Part shown: one piece after another, positions 49,150 to 62,205 of the stretch
Position numbering within the stretch: position 1 is the first letter of the stretch
Layout of the letters: each line of letters starts with the position of its first letter
Source of the DNA: Glossina fuscipes
Taxonomy: Eukaryota; Arthropoda; Insecta; Diptera; Glossinidae
Assembly (NCBI RefSeq): GCF_014805625.2
Contig: NW_023998436.1
Coordinates: 2,072,565-2,136,564, forward strand
Length of the DNA stretch: 64,000 nucleotides
Direction: 5' to 3'
Notes under the pieces: model-generated
Database searches by the model: none
The model's input: only the letters and a program-made list of their open reading frames with translations
Told to the model about the DNA's origin: nothing
Translations under genes and position numbers: made by a program

Positions 49150-49151
49150 CT
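49150..49151 (-). promoter_or_regulatory. Splice acceptor just 5' of the Orco start codon
   Basis: The minus strand reads ATATATTTCAG|CA-ATG. This suggests the first coding exon is joined to an upstream non-coding exon, so the Orco promoter should lie further up (beyond 49.2 kb). I could not place that exon. Confidence 0.5.
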
Positions 49152-49619
49152 GAAATATATTGTAAAGTTTGTTAAAAAAGAGAGTTTTAAAATTTCTTAT
49201 ATATATATATATATAGTGTTGTTTATATATATATGATAATAGCTTGCCATTCAAGGATATACGCATATTCTCTTTTTAGTTTTCTCGATAATATTCTTCC
49301 GGTACGTCAGATATTCAATTGAGATAATTTGACAATAAAGTTTCCCCTTCATTTTAAGGGATTTCTTGTTTAAAAAAAAAAAAAAGGGAAAAAAGTGTCA
49401 TCAGCAAAACATTGTCCAAACTTACTTTCTCTACTTTTTTTCTACGTTCTAATAACATTTGAGATTCACTATGCAAGCAATTCGTCTCTTTGGACGACTT
49501 TCGTAAAAATGCTTTCTTTCGTAATAGAAATAAACATAAAAGCGTAGCTCATCATGTGAAGGGACAGTGTTGCGTAGCAGAATCCAATCCATGCAGGATA
49601 CTTATGGATCAGGGTATTT

Positions 49620-50745
49620 TAAGCTTGCAGGGACATATATAATACCTAGTAGAGTTTAAGATAGGATCACTTTTTATTATGCCGATCTATCAGAATCATT
49701 TCTCTCTGTTCGCCTGACCGTCTATCTATGCATTTTTGTGTTCCAGCTGCAGGTCATAGTTTTCGATCTAAGAATCGATCTAAGCTTGTCTGTCTGCATG
49801 TACGTGTGATCTCTGTTCATGCAATTTTGTGTTCATACTACAGATCACAATTTTTGAGATATTCTGACGAAAGTTGTTACGAACGCCATTAAAAATAGTT
49901 TGCATCGATGCACTTTTTCGATCACTCCTCATATGACGGCCTATTTTCAAAAATAGTTATATGGAAAAAAATTGCGATATTTTAAATGTCGCGACAAAAA
50001 TTGCCAGATAATAGCATGTCGGTATTTTAAATTGTTGTGAAAAGTTGGATGGGGCAATTGAATCACTCTAATCCAACCATCCATACGAATGGGACCTAAT
50101 TTTAGTTATTTCATGGTAAGAATTGGTTCATATGCGTAAATTGGCAAAGAAACCAACCTTATCAAATTTGCACCAAGTGAGTCTATTTTTAGGTTATTAC
50201 TGCATAAGGATTCTTAGGATATGTCAACAAGGCCTAATTGTTGATGTTTTATGATGAAAGTTTATTCATGACAACAATTGGACGTAAAAATTACGTGCAT
50301 CAAATTTGAACCGTGTGGGTCTTGTTCGTGAACCCTACCCCTTATATGGATTTCAGGAAAGGATTTAATTTTTAATAGTTCATGATGCAAATCAGCCGAT
50401 AGTAGCGATTGAGCAAAAAAATTGACGGTGCGGAGTTTGAATAATACAAGTCTTTTTTTTTTGACCTTAAGCAAGCCCTTGTGTGAAGAGAAAGTTTGAT
50501 TTCTAGTTTTTTAGGACGGCAACGAAAAAATAATAAAATATTGTTGAAGTAAATTAAATTTGATAAATTTTGATCATGTCACGCGATGTTTTGGGCACTC
50601 GCCAATACGCGTGCTTTCATGAACGCCTTGACATAAAAATAATGTGGTATTTTTTACTAACACGAGTGAACAACTTTACTAGGTGAAGTGGTGCAGGGTA
50701 TCCAATGTTCAGCCTTGTCCAACTGTAACGTTCTTACTTACCATT
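49620..50745 (-). repeat. Family A-related long variant
   Basis: The right end reads GTGCAGGGTATCC, then GTAACGTTCTTACTTACC, the reverse complement of the family A start. The middle differs from short family A copies but matches 44.1-45.2 kb. It lies upstream of Orco, where a promoter or 5' exon would be sought. Confidence 0.65.
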
Positions 50746-51729
50746 TTAACGGCCAATCATTTAGGATAATTTGGTGCTTGTCAGAAATAGCGCGCAAATG
50801 CAAATTTCGTTCTAGAAGTTTTCTTGTCGAAGGCGTGTAATGGTCTGGGCGGCCAGTCATTGATCAGGTGGATGAAATGCTTCATGCAAGTAAGGACTCG
50901 GGACCCATCTGAACTTAAGATTTCATTGCTAAACTAAACATTTACCAAAAGCATGCTTGCATAAAGTTGAATTCAGAAAGAAGAAGAACAAGTAAAGAGA
51001 ATTTTGAATCTTTTATAAACTTACTGTATGATATCTAATAAAGTGAATATCCATCTACGGGTCCTTTTAGAAAACAAGTGAAATTGAGCCATTGAGGTAA
51101 CGGGCGAAGAAACGCGAGTAACGTATAAAAATAATTTGCAAAATAGGCCGAAGTTCAAGGTCGACAAAGCTATACGAATGATACCAAAGCTAGGGGCGAC
51201 GTAAAGTAACGTAAACGGAATCGTGTGGCTTTAACTTGGCCACCCGAATTATTCTACTCTCTACTGCTAACAAAGATGTGATTAAAGGGCGCATCCAAGG
51301 TAAATTAAGTTCCAGAAAAGGTCGATATAGAAAAGCATTGTCTTCCAGCACTCTATTACTCCGCAGAAACTTATATTTATAAAAGAGCTTAACTGCGCCG
51401 ATTTCATGAATTCATCCTGTAACCCAAGACATGTCCCTCCCATTTGCACTTTTACACTTTTTGCACAATTCTCTTAATGGTATGAAATCACTTTTAAAAG
51501 AAGTTTGGAAAAATTACGTGTCTCAGTTTTCCCTCAGATATCCTAGAAATCCTACAGTAATGCCATAATGGTTTCACGTCAAAAACGGCCAAATGTATAG
51601 CGATCAATATTGACATTTATGTTGTGTAATAAAATTAATCTAAAATACATAGAAATTGCTTTTGCTTCTTGATGAAAAAATGCCACAAATATTTTTCTTC
51701 AACACATATATTACATATTATATAAAAGT

Positions 51730-52548
51730 AGTAAGAAAGAATTATGTTTGATTGTGACCGAATCTTTTATACCCATCATCTTTACCTTAAAAAAAAGAAA
51801 AAAAGTCAAAGAACTAAACTTTCATGCTCTATGATATCGAGCTGCTGACGCAGCTGATTTCTTATGCGTGCCCCTGGAAAAGTTTAAGTCATTTCCAAAT
51901 TGTTTTGTAAATTTGTTGGCGATACTGTCACTTTCGCTAACGGGAGAATGTTTACCACAAATAATATTAGAGTTGCGCAGACAGATAGGGGCAACAGACG
52001 GACGGGTTTAGCTGCATTCCAAATTAGAAACTGGGCAAGAATTTATATATTTTATGGGGTTTTTGAAGCTGATTTTGTGTCACATTATCATATTGGGTAG
52101 GCGTGGCCCACTTTTTCCACTTTTGTTCAGGTGCTACAGCATCGTCCATAGAATGTGTTTTCAAGTTTTTATAAATTTGATCCGTTATAGTTTATGAACA
52201 ATGAGCCAAAAACCAATTTTTTATCTCTACTGAAAAACAGATGTGTTCTCAGTTTTCATGGTGCTGAGGGCGTGTACTTCGTTTGTGCAAGAACTTCCAT
52301 TGTTTCTGCCAAATTTTAAGTCAATAGCTGCATTTTTGCGGCCAGGAGCATGTTGACAACGGACGTCACACAGTTGTGCAGGCGGACAGTTGGGCAGATG
52401 AACAGACGGACATGCTTAAATCGATTCACAATTTGATGCTGATCAAGAATTTTTATACTTTGTGAAGTTTCTAGTGCTTCCCTCTGGGTGTTGCAAACGT
52501 TTTGAATAAATGAATATAGCCGACATGCTTCAGTGACGGGTATAAAAA
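51730..52548 (+). repeat. Family B interspersed repeat
   Basis: GTGACCGAATCTTTTATACCC start, both modules, and TGCTTCAGTGACGGGTATAA end. Confidence 0.78.
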
Positions 52549-52664
52549 TAAAGTAAGGAAAAGCCAGGGACGTCGGCAAAATCTGTGGTGGTTTTCCTAA
52601 TAACAATTTTTGTCAGCGTAGCAACTTGCAAGTTTATGCCCAGCAAAACGATCACTGTTCGGTA

Positions 52665-52745
52665 CGTACGGGTGGCCGAGTAGACAAAGGATTGCGTCTA
52701 ACAACTCAATGATCACGGGTTCAAACCCCAAGAGCGGTAGAGACT
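52665..52745 (+). ncRNA. tRNA-like sequence (tRNA pseudogene or SINE head)
   Basis: A box TGGCCGAGTAGA (52673-52684) and B box GGTTCAAACCC (52718-52728) at tRNA spacing, of Ser/Leu-like type. The acceptor stem does not pair well, so a working tRNA is unlikely. No A-rich tail was seen nearby. Confidence 0.5.
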
Positions 52746-53867
52746 TCGTGACAGGCAAGCATATGATCTAAGTTATCCGGCAGCCTTTAATTCATACTTT
52801 TTAAATGTATTTACAAAATAGGTAGACAATAAATAAGTGATCATCACGGAATCCACGGGATGAAACGTTGCGATAAAGTATTCAATCTCGTGAAGAGCCA
52901 TACTGGTCAAAAAGCCTAGAAAAGTTGTAGGTGCTAATTAGGGCAAAAAGTGGTGAACCGGAAGAAGTTACGCTATCAAAATGATTAATTAAAAAACTCT
53001 GACATGTAATAGTGAAGAACATGACGCATTCTAAGCTACATCTGTCCGATTAGAATGGAAAGGCTTCAAGAAAGCACGAAGCAAAACAAGTTTATATATT
53101 ATACAAATCGGTAACATATAAGGGTAGAGGAAACAGTTTTTTAAGATAAGACCAATTTTTACTTTTTTGTAGAATGAACCTTCTTTTGTGAAATCTCTGA
53201 CAATTATGGTACCTTGACGTTTGATTTATCCTGGTCCCGATCTATATTGGGAAGATCACTGGACTATCGTTACTTCAGTAGATTTTTTTTGTTTAATATG
53301 AGCAACAAATCAGCGGATTTCACTTGACTCGTGTAAGACGATGATTGTCACAAAGAAGAGAGGAAAGAGAAAGAAATGCAGTGGATGCAGTGGACTTAAG
53401 CGCAGTGAGTGTACGTCCAATTGATAAGTGTTGGCTGAGCACTAACTGTTTATATAGACAGTCGCGATTCTTACACGCACGGCTATTGAGACGGATATGA
53501 TGATATTGATTTACATAAATTTCATTAATATCTTCTGAGAGAAAATTGGTAAACATGAAAATGAATGAACAGAGTAAGTACGGTCCATCGCTAGATACTA
53601 TTTTTGCCATTTCTCAGCAATTTGCGAATTGCATCTCGAAAAAGGTCTCGTCTTTTGTAGCTATCCACAAAAGAGCCCAAAAATCGAAGCACCGGGTAAT
53701 TAATTACCCGATTAATACTGCACTGTATGGAATCGAATTCCTTCATACTGAAAACTCACGATGTCATGACTTTTGACATATCATTGGAACAAAGCCTAAT
53801 GCACCATGTCCAGCATTAATTTGTACTCTCAGTAAATTAAACTTTCGTTTATAAGTTACCAGTTAAA

Positions 53868-54458
53868 AAACAAATAGCAACATTATATTGTGGCAATGAC
53901 GACCATTCAATACCTTACATCACATTGTCTAACACAGCTCTTAGTTGTGTATGAAATTACTGCTACGGGTGAATTTTCATCAATAAATATTGAAAATTAC
54001 ACGTTTTTGCCATATAAACTCCAGTTATCTTTGTCTGAAAGGGGATTGAAAAATTACCGCAGTCGGTCCAAAGTTTTCATGCTAATTTACAATGCCGAAA
54101 CACTAGTGCTTATCCCCTTTCCCTGAGAAATTTTGAAAATTGCAATTTTGTCAAAAGTGTGGACCGGTCGAGAAAACGAATCGATCCGAACCCTTTTCAA
54201 TGGTGTTCTTCCGTGTTCGTCCAAAATATCCCAAAAATTGCGTCTTGTAACTTGACCACAAACTCAAATTCACAGACATAAGACGGACGGGCGGACGGGC
54301 GGACAGACAGTCTTAGATCAGTTAAAGATTATGATTCTGAATCGATTGATATAATAAACGGTGGGTCTACGTTAAGCCCTTCTACTTGTTACATACGCCC
54401 ATACATACTTAGTCACTTAATATACCCTTTACCACAACTGGTGTAAGATGTAAAAAAC
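53868..54458 (+). repeat. Family A interspersed repeat, short
   Basis: CAACATTATATTGTGGCAAT start, GACGGACGGGCGGACGGGCG block and ACCACAACTGGTGTAAGATG end. Confidence 0.75.
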
Positions 54459-55701
54459 ATCGATGTAGGATTTGGCGCGAATGTATATGAGATTGACGTA
54501 AATCATTTAGCCAGCCGTAGCCAGCATTGTGCTGCAAGTGAGAATAGCTTTCACATGTGTATACCTTTGAAGCAAGATTTATTTTACAAAATTTTTTTTT
54601 TTGTTAATATCACGATTCATTTAACTTTAGTATACCTTTACTTATTTACTTTTCCCTCGTTCACTAAATTTCTTTATTTTCTTTTATTTAATTTTCTTCT
54701 TTTTTTTTTTATGACTTCGTTGTTCTCTTAACTTTGCTTAAACATTTTTTGTATATTTCGTTTTCTTTATATAATATTTTAATGTTCAAAAATTCAAATT
54801 TTGTTGCGATTCTCTCTTTTTGAAAGAATTTAACAAAAATGAATAAAAATAAATAAAAACAAAATGAATAAATTAAACAAATTTTTTAGAAATTAATTGG
54901 AAAATTTCGTTACGGAACGATGTTATTTAGTTCTTTAAGTCCTAACACTAAATGACTTTTATTTGAAATGTGTGTATAACCGAAAGGTGTTCTTAAAGAA
55001 TGTTTGAATATATTCTCACGCTCACACAAACACACATACACATACACACACACAAACACATACTTATGCATACACCGCGCATAGATGGGCTTACTTGTGC
55101 GTATTTAAATTAAGAATTTCGAAAATTCAAATACTGGCGCCCGTTCTCATTAATTGAAAATCAATTGCAACATATGACGTGGTTTAGAATGATTTTTAAA
55201 ATCAATATCATACGAAACGTTACTAACGCATAACATATATGCGGGCCCGACTTTGACCGATGTTGATATTGAAACTTGAAAATAATAATTATTCTAATAT
55301 TTAATGCATTGCGCACAAACAAACACATATGCGTTAAAAAAAAAAAAAACATATACACAATTAACGACCGCCATCAACAACTATCCATCTATTCTATTAA
55401 ATATGAATACATTATTGCTTAGGATTTCCGCAGTTGAACTAAAACAATTGTTAGAAAGTCCGAAAATTCCCACAATTACTTCCTATTCGTCGTTATTATA
55501 CGTTTCATAAACTTTGGCGTAAATTTCTTGCCTACAATATAATATGTGAATCTAAATTCAATAGCGTTTTCAAACCAATCAGGTATTTTAGTATAATATA
55601 TATTCAAGGGAATATAAGTCGACCTCAAGCCAACTACAAGTGTTTACCACATCAAAAGGTATTGTATTAAATCCCAAGTAAATATGTATGTGCTTTCACC
55701 T

Positions 55702-55740
<39 letters not shown>

Positions 55741-55979
55741 CTTTTCAATGGATTGCATGCGATTGAAGTCGAAATGAGAAAATACTAATAACATATACCT
55801 TGTTAGGTAGTCATTGAAGCTGATAAAATCATAATTTAAGAGCTTATGCAAATTAATGGAAAATAAAATTGAGTTTCCTTTCATTTCTTAGCATCCCATT
55901 ATAATATCCATAAATATATCATAGCCATTTTTTTTTATTTTTCTTAAATATTCAAAGGAAAATATTGGAATTTTGTTGT
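54459..55979. other. AT-rich non-coding stretch
   Basis: Long T- and A-rich runs, CACA-rich DNA at about 55.02-55.07 kb and the CT microsatellite. No gene recognised. Confidence 0.6.
55706..55737. repeat. (CT)n microsatellite
   Basis: Uninterrupted CT dinucleotides, about 16 units. GAGA-type sites can be functional in flies, but nothing here supports a promoter. Confidence 0.9.
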
Positions 55980-56873
55980 TTTCATCACCGAAGGATGAGG
56001 GACATATGCATGTTGGCAAAACGTTTGCAACGCTCAGAAGGAAGCTTCAGAAACTCAACGGTCAGCATCAAATTCGAAATCGTTTTAAGCGTGTCCGTCT
56101 GTCCGTCTGTTTGAAGTCTGTTATAAACATTCTTCTGTTCGCAAAAATGCAGCTCTGGACTTCAAATTTGGCAGGAGCATTGAAAGTTCTTGCATGCAGA
56201 TTGGTATTGCAAATGGACCAAATCGGTAGAAGGACACACCCATAGCACCATCTCTATATTTCAAGCGTAATAAATAATTGTTTATTTGCTCACTACTCAT
56301 AAACTAATGCAGCAAAATCTACAACAATTTTAACGTATATTATATGGGCGATGCTGTAGTGCTGGTAGTGGGGAATAATAAAACACGTGTACTCAGTACT
56401 TTAATGCATCAAAATTTGATTTTTTTTTTCTGTACTTTTATATCGCGGAGAAGGAAACATTGAAAACCCCATAATATATAGAAATTCTCGTTCACTTTTA
56501 CGCTCGGAATGCACGTAAAAATATCCGCTTGTTAATTTGTCCGGCTGTCCAACTATATGGTATCTCCAGTACGCTTTTTCAAAAAAGAAAATATCGCTCA
56601 CAAATTTGCAAACGTCTATACAACCAAAAGTGAGAACCTCTTCGCTTTCATTGGTCATAAGCTTTTGCTCCTTGCCCACAAACTACAAAGTAAGACTATG
56701 TAAAGTTCTACAAAATTATTTTCCAAATATAGAAAAAATCAGCCACTCCCATCGAATTTATATTTTCTACTTTTCATTTTTTTTTTTTTTTTTTTTTTTG
56801 CATCTTCCATAGGATAACTGTGATAGGTATAATAGATTCGGTCGCAATCGAATATAATTATCCTACCTGTTAT
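55980..56873 (-). repeat. Family B interspersed repeat
   Basis: CATCACCGAAGGATGAGGG at one end, TCGGTCGCAATCGAATATAA at the other, both modules present with a T run near 56778. Confidence 0.78.
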
Positions 56874-58569
56874 TATAAAACGATATAAAATCTTAGAAAT
56901 TGAAGGCAATTTAACATAAAATTCAATAACTTTTAAATTTATATAAAAACATCATAAAGAAACGAATCGGAATTAAAAATGAATATGCTATGCAATATCA
57001 TTTATATTCCGTGTAAAAAGTATCCGGAATTCTTACATGAAAACCTTATTTAACCAGTTTTAAAATGCTTCCTTTCTTTGCAAGGCAATTTCATTAGCGC
57101 TTGTTCAATGCCGCCACATTTCGTCACATCAAAGGATAGCATAAATGACATCACAGATCATTTAAAGAAACCTTAAAATGAAATTAGAATGAAATCTATT
57201 GGAGAATATATTGTAGAGGTAGTCGTCCGCCACGTTGTTCCCTTATTGTGCTCTGCCATATATCTTTTCGAGATTAGACATTTATCGCCCTCCATAGCCT
57301 TACGCCGCCTTTTCCCAGTGAAACCATTATAACAAGTCAACATGGCGTGTACATATGCATATGTATACATCTGTATACAGTGTTCAATAAAAATACTTAT
57401 CAAAAGACTTATCACGTTGTACATCAGACCTGATTCAACCCAATAAAACATTTCACATTACGGCATGGTTTGATTTTCGTTCTTCTAGCTGCGACAATCT
57501 CTCCTCTCGTGTACGTAACTATGCATATATTTTTTTGTGGACCAAATTGTACGAATATACTTTGATTTGGGTTTTCTAAAAAGCAGTGTTTCCTGCCTGG
57601 ATTGTTGCAAATCGTTTTTGGCTGCCTCAAAATCGGATATAAAAACTTATCATATCGTCACAAAATTCCCTTAAACAAAGCGAAACTTTACAAATTAAGC
57701 ACAACAGTGTTTAACTGTAAGCAATTTTCACACCCGCCTCCATCATATTACTATTTGTTTGCATCGATCGCTTAAGCATTTTGCTAGGCAACGCGTAAAT
57801 AGGAAGAAAAGTAGCTCGCTTTATTAGACGAATGATTCTTCTAGAAGCGAATTCACAAAGTGTTAAAGAGATGGGAGAAATGTATACCTACCTATCAACG
57901 GATTATATTATACTTTCGATAAAATGTCTTTTACTTAGTAGTAGTATTTTTAAAAATTCGCCCAGATGATCTCTTTAGAGCAGGGAGATTGGATGCATGT
58001 GCTTGGAAAAGTCCGATACAACTTTTAGCGATTTCCTCTACCAGATACAACAAGAGAGGCTTAACATGTAAAAATATACTACTTGGCCGCCACACGCCTT
58101 AGTAATGGCAAGGGTATCTCCTGCCCACTCAGATTTCTCTGTCTACATCTCCAAAGAATATTAAGAAAAATCACAAATCCGCCTCCCCCCTTTAGCTGTG
58201 CGGGTGTGCCCGCTGCTCACATTGCTCGGCAAGTCGCACGAGCGGCAAAAGTATTTGTAGTCACTTTCTCTCTCTTCTCCCCAACTCAAATTTCTCCCTC
58301 TGTGAACCGTATCGTTCCTAATAACGATGATGTCTACTTGACGGCAGTACTCCACAGAAAGGCAATATTCGTGGCAAAATGAAAAAGTTTTCTTACTGCA
58401 GAAGTTCCGTTCGTTAATTTAAGGCGTATTAGTATTTCTAAGTTGGCTCCATTTTCACAGAAAGCTATCTCGTCTTTTAAACCGTAAGTTCGGATTGAAA
58501 GCATGGAGATTTTTATAAATAAACCATTGTGGCCAGTTGAATACTTAATAAGGGAATTCATTCTTCGGG
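56874..58569. other. No gene recognised
   Basis: Short ORFs on both strands overlap without any domain or splice pattern I can support. Confidence 0.5.
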
Positions 58570-59042
58570 GTAGACCTCGTAATACTAATTCGGTAACTCG
58601 TTCTTTTACTTTAATTTACTAAAATGTTAGCGCCCTAAAGTCAAAAATTCGCTTTACTTTCCCAAATTCAGTGAATGCGGACTTGTACTGTTTAGCTCTC
58701 ACTGAAATCTGGTTAATTTCGTCAAAAAATTTTCCAGGTTTTTAGAACGAATCAATTGATTTGCACTGGTGGTGGTGTTTCAATTACCACATCTGCTTCG
58801 GTCACGTCCTATTCAATTGAATTCCCTGCTCCTCCTGATGTTGAATTTTTTGCCATTTCGGCAAAAATTGCCAATAAACAGTTACTTGCTTCGTAAACGT
58901 AACATGCTCCTACATTCCCCCAAATGCGGATATCACCATTTATAAGAAATATGCTGCCCTCATTTGTGATGTGACCGAAAAGTGTAAACCTAATGATATG
59001 GTCATAGCGTTAGAGGATTTTAATTTTCCACAAGTCACTTGA
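58570..59042 (+). pseudogene. Non-LTR retrotransposon AP-endonuclease fragment
   Basis: The plus strand reads NVSALKSKIRF, then LALTEIWL (the conserved TETW region with its catalytic Glu), a GGGVSITT block, then CDVTEKCKPNDMVIALEDFN and FPQVT (the GDFN region, with Gly changed to Glu). This is the first half of a non-LTR ORF2 endonuclease, probably Jockey/CR1-like. At least two frameshifts or stops. A family A repeat end follows at once. Confidence 0.72.
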
Positions 59043-59160
59043 TATAGAAACAAGATATAATTTTTGTGTTCTATAATAAAAATAAGAATTGTGTTATACG
59101 ATGTGGTGTAGAATATTTAATGGTCGACCTTTCCCGGCCATAATGTTCTTACTTGTTGTT
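59043..59160 (-). repeat. Family A 5' end fragment
   Basis: Reverse complement of the family A start: ATGTGGTGTAGAATATT, then GGCCATAATGTTCTTACTTG. Confidence 0.65.
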
Positions 59161-59537
59161 TATTAACTTATTACATTCTTGAAAATTTTATGCCTTAATA
59201 ATAATCCGAGATTCGATTTAAATCCAATATACTTCATGTAATCCAGTTGATGAAGTATTTATTTTATTTTTATTACTCAAGTTGTTGCAGTAAATGATGA
59301 TTATCCGAAACAATACATTTTCGTAGTTCAACTATGAAAAGATTTTTTTATATGATAATTACACCGTTAAAGTAACTTCTAATGCTACTTCACTTTATAT
59401 TTATGTTGAAAATTTATGAAATGAAATGAATGAATGAGCTTGAGTTGAATTAAGATATGCAATGAAAGAAAGAAGAAATGAGCAATTAAAGAAAGAAATT
59501 GAAACCAATTAGATTTACGAAAAGCAAGCGAGACAGT

Positions 59538-59830
59538 TGTAGTCAGCAGTGATAGAATCTTTTATATCCAACATATTTATCTTAAAAAATAGAAAACTTA
59601 AAGTACACGTAGCTTCTATCGATAGTAGTTGTTATAGTATAAGCCTAAAGGTAAAAGTTCGCAATAGATGTTCTTAGATTATGCTGTACACGAAACACGC
59701 CCTCACGTCGATTTTGCTACAACTTGCGAGCAAGCGTTTTCGACATTTTCTTCAAATTCGAATTTCAATTACTGTGACCGGGAAAATGTTCTCTATGGAC
59801 GGACAGGCGGACACGTCAGCAGGTGGACGG
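59538..59830 (+). repeat. Family B fragment (5' module)
   Basis: Matches the start block (TAGAATCTTTTATATCCAAC) through the GGACGGACAGGCGGACACG block, then diverges. Confidence 0.5.
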
Positions 59831-60027
59831 TACCTGAATTGCCTTCAAATTTGATTATGTTCACAAATATATGTGCTGTGAATATGAATTTCATTTTGGT
59901 AACCTTTTTTAAGCGAAAATCGTCGAAAGGCTTAGTTGTGATGGGATGTTTCTCTAGCGAGGAAGTTCTGATTATGTAAAACTTCCCTACTCAATCTCTA
60001 TCTTCTCAGTCGGACATATTAGAGTTG

Positions 60028-60260
60028 TTTTTTTTTTTTTTTTTTTTTTAGGAATATGATCAACCACTTAGAGGATGTCTCCTAATCATGTAACACGGTG
60101 ACGATCCGGAAAGAAGTAAGGAACGACAAAGATGCAGGGAGACAGTAGCCGCATACTAATGAGTATGTGCCCAACCGATAAGCGTTATGCCTTTGCAGAC
60201 TAGACACTTGACTGCACTGTGCTTTGAACCAGAGACCACTAACTTGACATCCGAAAGTCG
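60028..60260 (-). mobile_element. SINE copy related to the 63.3-kb element
   Basis: Minus orientation, ending in a T run on the plus strand (60028-60049), that is, a poly(A) tail. The reverse complement contains CCCTGCATCTTT and CTTACTTCTTTC, as in the 63.3-kb copy, and a B box-like GGTTCAAAGC upstream. Confidence 0.6.
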
Positions 60261-60743
60261 AGAAGGAAAGGTGTTGTCATCATTTAGCCATCAGTAAACC
60301 ATGATCGTTGAATGAAAATTTCACTCACTCAAGCGTGCGGCAACAGTATATAACTGGTAGAAATAATTCCTTGTTGTTCGCTTTTTCTTATGAAAACGAG
60401 ACTCTTTTCAAGAAAATAGAATCACTACATTCACGTGTTTCATATCTGGTCCGATGTTCCCTGTAGAGTTGTAAGGAGCAGTTGAATGATACGCGTCTTT
60501 ATTAACTAATGATCATACGCACGCTCTAATGCCGAGCGGTGATTCGATCAATTCTTTAGGGATATTACACTGGAAAGTTCGTGACTGCCTCCGATTTTGG
60601 TTTTTAAAGGGTAGAAAACAGAAAAAATCATCCACGCCCACCCAGTATTATGGAGTACGAAAATGTAGTTTTTTTACAATGGTAATGTTGCGAAAATGCC
60701 GTTTAGTCGTTTTTCGCAGCAACAAAATTAAAGAAAGGAAAAG

Positions 60744-61609
60744 AAGTAAAAACATTACAGTCGGGTAAGGCCGGCCATTAAATACCCTACACAGCTTTCT
60801 CTAACGCAATTTTAATTTTTATTATAGCACACAAAAACTATGTCTTCTTTTTATATAAAGGCAAATGTTTCATGCTTATATTTGTGGGGAAGTGGGCCCA
60901 AAACGCAACCTAATGTAGTACAAGTTTAATCTTTACGTAGAACCGGATCAAAAAATAGGCGTAGATCGTCGAAATTTTTACAGTTCATTTTGGAATGAAA
61001 TTACTTTTATGTGGCAATTTCCATCACCACGTGTTAAAACTCTTCTGCTCTACAAATTTCGTGAAAATCCTTATTAGGGTGGGATCCAAAATAGGTCGAG
61101 ATGGCCCAAATTTGGTACAGTTAATTTTTTTTATGTTAAATTACTATTATGTTATAATTTTGATCAGATTTTGTCGGATGAACTTTAGTTTTCTTTTTAT
61201 GCGAGGGGGCTCAATATTATCCCAGCCGGTCGAAAGTTTTCATACCAATTTATCCAATTTTGTCGACAAATTTTGAAAATTGCAATTTATCCACACGCAA
61301 CCACTTTTCGGAATAGAGAGCAATCGAGAAAGTGGGCTGATGCGAACCATTTTCAATTGTGTTCTCCCTTGGTCAAAACAGCAGTGTACCAAATTTCATC
61401 GAAATATCTAAAAAATTGCGATCTGTAGCTTGAACACAAGTTTACATGGACAAACATCAGACGAACGGATAAGCTTAGATCAATTTAATCACGATTCGGA
61501 ATCGATCGGTATAATAAAAGGTAGGTGTACCTTAAGCCCTTCTGCATGTTACATACGGCCGCGCTAACTTCATTTAACCTGTACCACAAGTGTTGTAGGG
61601 TGTAAAAAT
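60744..61609 (+). repeat. Family A interspersed repeat
   Basis: AAGTAAAAACATTACAGTCG start, GGAAGTGGGCCCAAAACGCA, ATCTGTAGCTTGAACACAAG and the ACCACAAGTGTTGTAGGGTG end. Confidence 0.8.
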
Positions 61610-61984
61610 CAAGTGCACATTCATGGCGCGTCATGCAGCTGGTCACTGACGAAAAAAATTAACAGCGATTGGCAAAAATTTAGCGGAAAATACGGATTAA
61701 CGGATTAAAAATGTCGCAAACACGATAACTTGCTTGTAAGAGAGTATATAAGGACAATATTTGAGACAGTCGAAGACAGTGGTAAGTGTATCGGGTCAGT
61801 CGAAAAGCATATTTAAGTCAAGAATGTTGTTGTAAAAATGAGTAAGTACTGCTTCTAAAAATTATAAATTAAATCTGTGCTGTTCACGATCTAGTGACGC
61901 GAACTTTGTCAAGTAGTACAAAAAGAGCATTAAGTGTGTGCGGTTGTGTGCGTATATATGCGTGTACACAACATCCAGAAAGAC

Positions 61985-62205
61985 TTGATCTTTCACTTGT
62001 TGACTTGATCTAAGCATTTCTGTCCCTCTGATCACTCTTGTGTTGTTGCGGTCAACTTGCAGGCCATCATTTTTAAGATATTTTCGAGAAATTTGATATA
62101 CTGACTTGTTCTGGCTATTGAAAATATTTCAAATCGGACCACTTCCTGTGTGACGTTTAGTTAATGCTGGACGGTGACTCGCTATAGTGTTCTTACTTGC
62201 TTATT
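61985..62205 (-). repeat. Family A fragment
   Basis: TTTCTGTCCCTCTGATCACT tail block and GCTATAGTGTTCTTACTTGC start block on the minus strand, with the middle deleted. Confidence 0.5.

Noticed and set aside
52665..52745. Functional tRNA gene
   Set aside because: Boxes are present but the acceptor stem does not close; treated as tRNA-like only.
53320..53610. 96-codon ORF on the minus strand with a non-LTR-like feel
   Set aside because: Too weak a resemblance to the C-terminal part of non-LTR RT to list.
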